Positions 60,009 through 64,000 of a stretch of DNA of 64,000 nt are shown here, piece after piece (position 1 is the stretch's first letter; the number at the start of each line of letters is the position of its first letter). The stretch covers positions 744,001 through 808,000 of the forward strand of contig NZ_CADIKC010000001.1 of NCBI RefSeq assembly GCF_902859805.1, in the 5' to 3' direction. The position numbers and the translations under genes are program-made. The notes under the pieces are model-generated. The model did no database searches and had not been told where the DNA came from. It saw only the letters and a list, made by a program, of their open reading frames with translations. This DNA comes from Paraburkholderia sediminicola (GTDB taxonomy: Bacteria; Pseudomonadota; Gammaproteobacteria; Burkholderiales; Burkholderiaceae).

Positions 60009-61574
60009 TCAACCGTCCAGGCACGCGCGCAACGTTCGCGCGAGACGGCCTGCCTCACGCGCATCGGCGACGTTCGCGAAGCCCATCACGAGGCCGCGCG
60101 GTGTACGCCGCGCGCGGCCATTCGCGTACCAGATCGAAAGCGGCAGCACGCCCAGCCCCGCTTCGCGGGCGCGCGCGGCGACGGCGACGTCGTCGACCGG
60201 ACCATCGGGGCCTTCGGCGAACTGCACCGCGAACTGAATTCCACCCGGCGGCAAATTGACAATCAACCGTTCGCCAAACGCCTGCTCCAGCGCGTTCACG
60301 ATCAGCACGCGCCGCTCACCGTACAACGCACGCATCCGCTTCAGATGCCGCGCAAAATGCCCCTGCCCGATGAAATCCGCCACGGCCGCCTGCAATAGAG
60401 TCGGCGATCCGGCGTTCATGCTGTGCACCACTCGCCCGACGCGCTCCACAGCCCGCTCCGGCATCACCGCATACGCGAGCCGTAACCCGGGAAACATCAC
60501 CTTGCTGAACGTACCGGAATAGATCACGCGATCGCGCCGATCAAGGCTCTTTAAAGCTGGCAATGGCCGGCCCAGATAGCGGAACTCGCTGTCGTAGTCG
60601 TCCTCGATGATCCAGCGCGACGCTTTCTCTGCCGAGTCCAGCAGCGCCATGCGCCGTGCGAGCGACAGCGTCTGCCCGAGCGGACTCTGATGCGACGGCG
60701 TGACCACGGCGAAGCGCGCTTCTGCATCCAGCACTGTGCCGCGCTCGACGTCGATTCCTTCACTATCCACCGGCACCGGCACGAGCTGCACGCCGGTTTC
60801 GGCCAGATAGCCTCGCGCGAGCAGATAGCCGGGATCCTCGAACCACATGCGATCGTTCGGGCGCGCGAGACTGCGCAATACAAGTTCGAGCGTCGCACGA
60901 TAGCCGCCGGTCACGAACACCTGTTCCGGCGTGCAGGTCACACCGCGCGACAACCCGAGATACGTGGCGATATGTTCGCGCAGCGGCCGGTAACCGGCCG
61001 GATCCGGGTACGCGAGTATCGCGCGGTCGCCGCTGCGCGCGCGACGCGATACGAGCCGGTTCCATAGCTTGCCCGGAAATGCGTCGAGCGCGGGGAGCCC
61101 CGGTTGCAACGGCCGCGGCGCGCCGCTCATGGCGACGGCGATGGCCTGCTGGCGCGGCGCTGCCTGACCACTGCGCGACTCGCCCGGCGTCTGCGGCCTG
61201 CCCGCTGCTTCAGTGCCCTGCCTGGCGCGCGCGTCCTGAACGCCTTGCGCACGCGACGAGCGCATCACCGATGCCGGCAGCGACGACGATACGAACGTGC
61301 CCGCTGCACCGCGCATCTGCAGATAGCCCTCGTCGACGAGGATCGTGTAGGCGAGCTCGACCGTGCCACGCGCCGTGCTCAGTTGCGTAGCAAGGCCGCG
61401 TAGCGCAGGCACGCGATCTCCGGGACGTAAATGCCCCGCGGCGATCGCGGTCCTGAAGCGTTCGCAGATCTGCAGATAAATCGGCAACTGTTGCTGCCGG
61501 TCGATTTCGATGGTTAATGCGGGCGTTGCTACGGTCATGACGGTCTCGCGGGCAAGGGGAGCGGCAACTGACAT
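60009..61574 (-). CDS. MocR/PdxR-type GntR-aminotransferase regulator
   Basis: A 521-residue fusion of a GntR winged helix (about residues 20-95: QLPIYLQICERFRTAIAAGHLRPGDRVPALRGLATQLSTARGTVELAY) to a class I aminotransferase-like domain (about 165-520). The PLP Lys is in SGTFSKVMFPGLRLAY, with IIEDDYDSEFRY the Asp contacting the cofactor ring. A long Ala/Gln/Arg-rich linker joins them. MocR proteins sense PLP-aldimine-linked metabolites (GABA, taurine, vitamin B6). It is divergent from the NmrA-like oxidoreductase gene, a possible target. A GACAA-TTC-TTGTC dyad lies at 61590-61602. ATG used; another at 61538; neither has a ribosome site. Confidence 0.92.
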   Translation of the reverse strand: MSVAAPLARETVMTVATPALTIEIDRQQQLPIYLQICERFRTAIAAGHLRPGDRVPALRGLATQLSTARGTVELAYTILVDEGYLQMRGAAGTFVSSSLPASVMRSSRAQGVQDARARQGTEAAGRPQTPGESRSGQAAPRQQAIAVAMSGAPRPLQPGLPALDAFPGKLWNRLVSRRARSGDRAILAYPDPAGYRPLREHIATYLGLSRGVTCTPEQVFVTGGYRATLELVLRSLARPNDRMWFEDPGYLLARGYLAETGVQLVPVPVDSEGIDVERGTVLDAEARFAVVTPSHQSPLGQTLSLARRMALLDSAEKASRWIIEDDYDSEFRYLGRPLPALKSLDRRDRVIYSGTFSKVMFPGLRLAYAVMPERAVERVGRVVHSMNAGSPTLLQAAVADFIGQGHFARHLKRMRALYGERRVLIVNALEQAFGERLIVNLPPGGIQFAVQFAEGPDGPVDDVAVAARAREAGLGVLPLSIWYANGRARRTPRGLVMGFANVADAREAGRLARTLRACLDG

Positions 61575-61589
61575 GGACTAGTCAAATCG

Positions 61590-61602
61590 ACAATTCTTGT
61601 CA
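61590..61602. promoter_or_regulatory. Small dyad upstream of mocR
   Basis: GACAA-TTC-TTGTC, 16 bases upstream of the MocR start and next to a GACTAGTC palindrome at 61577-61584. It could be the autoregulatory site; MocR proteins more often use direct repeats. Confidence 0.4.
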
Positions 61603-61728
61603 CTTTTCGATAGAGCATGATTCTTCCACAATGGCCTCACGCAATGCGACGGCGGCAAACACTTTTACGCAATACAACACCCGCCCGGCGCCCCACGCGT
61701 CCATTTACTCTCATCTGGAGAATCTGCC

Positions 61729-62481
61729 ATGAAAATCGTCGTAATCGGTGGTTCCGGCCTGATCGGATCGCGTCTTGTCACGCTGCTCAGAGAGGCGGGG
61801 CATGAGGCGCTTGCGGCGTCGCCGCGCACCGGCGTCAACGCCGTGACAGGCGAAGGTCTGAGCGACGCACTCGCGGGCGCGGACGTCGTCGTGGATGTGA
61901 CGAACGCGCCATCATGGGAGCCGCAGGCGGTGCTCGATTTTTTCCGCACCTCGGCGCGTAACCTCGGCAAAGCCGAAGTGGCTGCGGGCGTGCGCCATCA
62001 TGTTGCGCTATCGATCGTCGGCTGTGATCGCACGCCGGAGAACGCTTATTTCGTTGCCAAAGTTGCGCAGGAAGAGGTGATCGAAGCGGCGGGCGTGCCG
62101 TACACGATCGTGCGCGCGACTCAGTTCATGGAGTTCATCGGCGGGATCGCGGATTACAGCACGGTCGACGGCGCGGTGCGCATCAGCGACGGCCTGTTTC
62201 AGCCGATCGCCGCCGACGACGTCGCGGCGAGCCTCGCGCAGATCGCACTCGCAGCACCATTGAATGGCACGGTCGATATCGCCGGACCCGACCGTGCGCC
62301 CTTCGCGGAGATCGTTACCCGCTATCTGAAATCGGTAGGCGACGCACGCCCGGTGGTGACGGATCGCGATGCGCCGTACTACGGCGGCCGTGTCGAGGAA
62401 CAATCACTCGTGCCGCTGGGCGATGCGCGGATCGGCCGCATCGGTCTCGATGCGTGGCTGGCGCAGGCTAAAAAGGGGTGA
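61729..62481 (+). CDS. NmrA-like NAD(P)-binding oxidoreductase
   Basis: A 250-residue atypical short-chain dehydrogenase. The Rossmann motif is VVIGGSGLIGSRLV; AALSIVGC-type core (HVALSIVGCDRTPENAYFVAKVAQEEVIEA) shows Tyr and Lys in the catalytic positions, and YTIVRATQFMEFIGG is typical of NmrA/YesF-like proteins. CTGGAGAATC precedes the ATG. It is divergent from the MocR gene, suggesting linked regulation, and convergent with the sigma-54 activator gene. Substrate unknown; redox-sensing roles occur in the family. Confidence 0.88.
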   Translation: MKIVVIGGSGLIGSRLVTLLREAGHEALAASPRTGVNAVTGEGLSDALAGADVVVDVTNAPSWEPQAVLDFFRTSARNLGKAEVAAGVRHHVALSIVGCDRTPENAYFVAKVAQEEVIEAAGVPYTIVRATQFMEFIGGIADYSTVDGAVRISDGLFQPIAADDVAASLAQIALAAPLNGTVDIAGPDRAPFAEIVTRYLKSVGDARPVVTDRDAPYYGGRVEEQSLVPLGDARIGRIGLDAWLAQAKKG

Positions 62482-62505
62482 TCGCAATACGAACTGCGCC
62501 CAGCC

Positions 62506-63861
62506 TCAACTATCGCTGTCTTCTTCGTCGTGCTCGTCGGCGCCGTTTCTGCCCGCCGACGGCACATTGCGATTGCGAAAATCCTTCGAATGCAGGCCGT
62601 GCTTCTTGAGCAGCATTTGCAGATGTGAGCGGTTCATATCGATGCGCCGCGCCAGTTCCGCAACGGTGCCGCTCACTTCACGCAGGCCACGTTCGAGGAA
62701 GGCCTTTTCTGCATCGTCGCTCGCGGCGCGCTTCGCGTCGCTCAGCGACATCAGATTCGCCACGCTGATGGGCTCCTGTCCCGTCGCAGTGGTCACATTA
62801 GACGAAGCCGCGGCTGATCCGGGCGCGGCAGGCCGCATATCCACCGGCAGATGATCGACATCCGCCATGTCGCCTGCGAGGCAAGACACGCGATACATCA
62901 CGTTGCGCAGTTCACGAATATTGCCCGGGTATGCATAGTTCAGCAGAAAGTCTCGCAGACGCGGCGTCAATCTGACAGGCCTGCGCTTTAGCGTCCCGGC
63001 GGCTTCATCGCCGAACCACGCAATCAGCAGCGGTATCTCATCGCGCCTCTCGCGCAGCGGCGGCAACGTCACATGAATTACGCTGAGACGGTAGAACAGG
63101 TCCTCGCGGAACTTGCCCTCTTCGCTGAGCTGCCGCAGATTGCGATTGGTCGCCGCGACAATGCGCGTATCGACAGCAATCGTTTCATCCGAGCCCACGC
63201 GCTGGATCTCGTGCGCTTCCAGCACGCGCAGCAGCTTCACCTGACCGGCCAGCGGCAACTCGCCGATTTCGTCGAGAAAGATCGTGCCGGTATGCGCGCT
63301 TTCGAATTTGCCCTTGCGGTCATTCGAAGCGCCCGTGAACGCGCCTTTGCGATGACCGAACAATTCCGACTCCAGCAGATTGTCCGGAATCGCGCCGCAA
63401 TTCACGGAGATAAACGGTTTGTCCGAGCGCGAACCGTTCGCGTGAATCACCTTTGCCATCAGTTCCTTGCCGGTACCGCTTTCACCGTCGATCAACACCG
63501 GCAAATCGGTGGGCGCCGCCTTCTCGGCGATTTCGAGCGATTCGAGCAAACGCGGATTGTCGCCGAACGTCCCTTCGAAAATGAAACTGCGCTCGATCAA
63601 CGCCTTTCTGCGCGCGCCGCGCGATTGATCGGCAGAAGCAGCAGGCTCAGCAGCCGTTGCGGCCTGCACGAAGCGCTCCTTGTGCGAGAGCTGCATGACC
63701 TCGTCGCGCAACGAGGTGGCCTGCCGGAGCAGCTTGTCGATATCGGCGCGCTCGAGCCGGGACGACCAACGCAGCGTCGAGCGCAATATCTCGATGCGTT
63801 CGATCAAGCCCGCGTATGAAATCGCCGGGCTCAGTTCTTCTACCTGGTCGAGTATCTTCAT
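62506..63861 (-). CDS. Sigma-54-dependent transcriptional activator
   Basis: A 451-residue bacterial enhancer-binding protein. The AAA+ domain (about residues 95-325) has Walker A GESGTGKE, the sigma-54 contact loop GAFTGA (intact), Walker B GTIFLDEIGEL and LPPLRERRDEIPLL. The C-terminal Fis-type helix-turn-helix is GTVAELARRIDMNRSHLQMLLKKHG. The N-terminal 95 residues are not a receiver, GAF or PAS domain but a short helical segment (ERADIDKLLRQATSLRDEV), so the signal input is unusual. Its start (TGATG) overlaps the stop of the upstream ABC transporter gene, so it belongs to that operon. The only good sigma-54 promoter seen in the window lies before the GG-peptide gene 4.5 kb away. Confidence 0.93.
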   Translation of the reverse strand: MKILDQVEELSPAISYAGLIERIEILRSTLRWSSRLERADIDKLLRQATSLRDEVMQLSHKERFVQAATAAEPAASADQSRGARRKALIERSFIFEGTFGDNPRLLESLEIAEKAAPTDLPVLIDGESGTGKELMAKVIHANGSRSDKPFISVNCGAIPDNLLESELFGHRKGAFTGASNDRKGKFESAHTGTIFLDEIGELPLAGQVKLLRVLEAHEIQRVGSDETIAVDTRIVAATNRNLRQLSEEGKFREDLFYRLSVIHVTLPPLRERRDEIPLLIAWFGDEAAGTLKRRPVRLTPRLRDFLLNYAYPGNIRELRNVMYRVSCLAGDMADVDHLPVDMRPAAPGSAAASSNVTTATGQEPISVANLMSLSDAKRAASDDAEKAFLERGLREVSGTVAELARRIDMNRSHLQMLLKKHGLHSKDFRNRNVPSAGRNGADEHDEEDSDS

Positions 63862-64000
63862 CACGCACTCAGCTGTTTCTGGACCAGCTGGTAATACATA
63901 CCGCCGCGCTGGATCAGTTCATCGTGACGGCCCTGTTCGACAATCGCCCCTTCGTACAGCACCAGAATCTTGTCCGCACGCATGATAGTACTGAGCCGAT
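63861..64000 (-). CDS. ABC transporter C-terminus, type I secretion / peptide-export type (partial)
   Basis: The minus strand is open from the window edge for 45 codons, reading [19 protein letters not shown], then [14 protein letters not shown] and [12 protein letters not shown]. This is the H-loop-to-C-terminus segment of an ABC exporter half-transporter; RLSTI and the EQGRHDEL run are typical of HlyB-like or peptidase-containing exporters. The bulk of the gene lies outside the window, so a C39 peptidase domain cannot be confirmed. Its stop overlaps the start of the sigma-54 activator. Confidence 0.85.
   Translation of the reverse strand, partial: RLSTIMRADKILVLYEGAIVEQGRHDELIQRGGMYYQLVQKQLSA

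Overview
The window is GC-rich DNA from a Burkholderia-type betaproteobacterium. An environmental Paraburkholderia is most likely, but that is an inference from gene content. The supporting content is: the DUF2844/DUF3443 secreted pair, a DUF4148 protein, a monomeric isocitrate dehydrogenase, a ferulate catabolic cluster, PF13609-type porins, a Tat-exported class A beta-lactamase beside an AmpR-type regulator, and many MFS and two-component genes. It reads as ordinary chromosome. I see no rRNA, tRNA, prophage, complete insertion sequence or CRISPR array.

Layout. 1-5.9 kb: secreted/lipoprotein pair, alpha/beta hydrolase, small unknown protein, monomeric NADP isocitrate dehydrogenase. 6.1-12.0 kb: iron-related block with a TonB siderophore receptor, a LysR regulator divergent from a 14-helix MFS exporter, and an iron-starvation ECF sigma factor behind a good Fur site. 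12.0-17.2 kb: an unknown protein plus MHS transporter with a striking AT-rich operator, a chemoreceptor, an iron alcohol dehydrogenase. 17.4-22.6 kb: a lipoprotein with 41 tandem SSGT units, a membrane methyltransferase-like protein, a catalytically degenerate EAL protein, a lone transposase N-domain. 22.6-29.0 kb: a DUF347 membrane protein and two paralogous TctDE-like two-component systems in mirrored order, with PmrA-box-like repeats between likely targets. 29.2-32.1 kb: NitT/TauT-type ABC importer ended by a textbook terminator. 32.2-36.1 kb: phosphoesterase, small secreted proteins, squalene/phytoene synthase.

36.1-45.8 kb is a complete ferulate unit: feruloyl-CoA synthetase, vanillin dehydrogenase and feruloyl-CoA hydratase/lyase on the minus strand, a MarR regulator, then aromatic-acid transporter, porin and lipoprotein feruloyl esterase/tannase on the plus strand. 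The same 17-bp dyad (TATCAG-N5-CTGATA) fills the -35/-10 spacer of both catabolic promoters. This ties ester hydrolysis, outer- and inner-membrane uptake and conversion to vanillate under one predicted repressor.

46-52.4 kb: a KaiC-like double ATPase with a receiver protein, then a transporter/CoA-transferase/citryl-CoA-lyase-like operon with a convergent IclR regulator; both promoters carry long dyads. 52.6-56.4 kb: TehA-like channel, DUF4126 protein, beta-lactamase/AmpR pair.

56.4-64 kb holds the most suggestive undescribed arrangement. A 98-residue peptide with a double-glycine-type leader lies behind a near-consensus sigma-54 promoter and is translationally coupled to a PP2C phosphatase. 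About 5 kb on lie a sigma-54 activator and, overlapping it, the C-terminus of a type-I-secretion-like ABC transporter. Together they suggest a sigma-54-controlled peptide maturation/export system whose transporter genes continue past the window. An LRAT-fold protein and an 84-residue partner diverge from the peptide promoter region.
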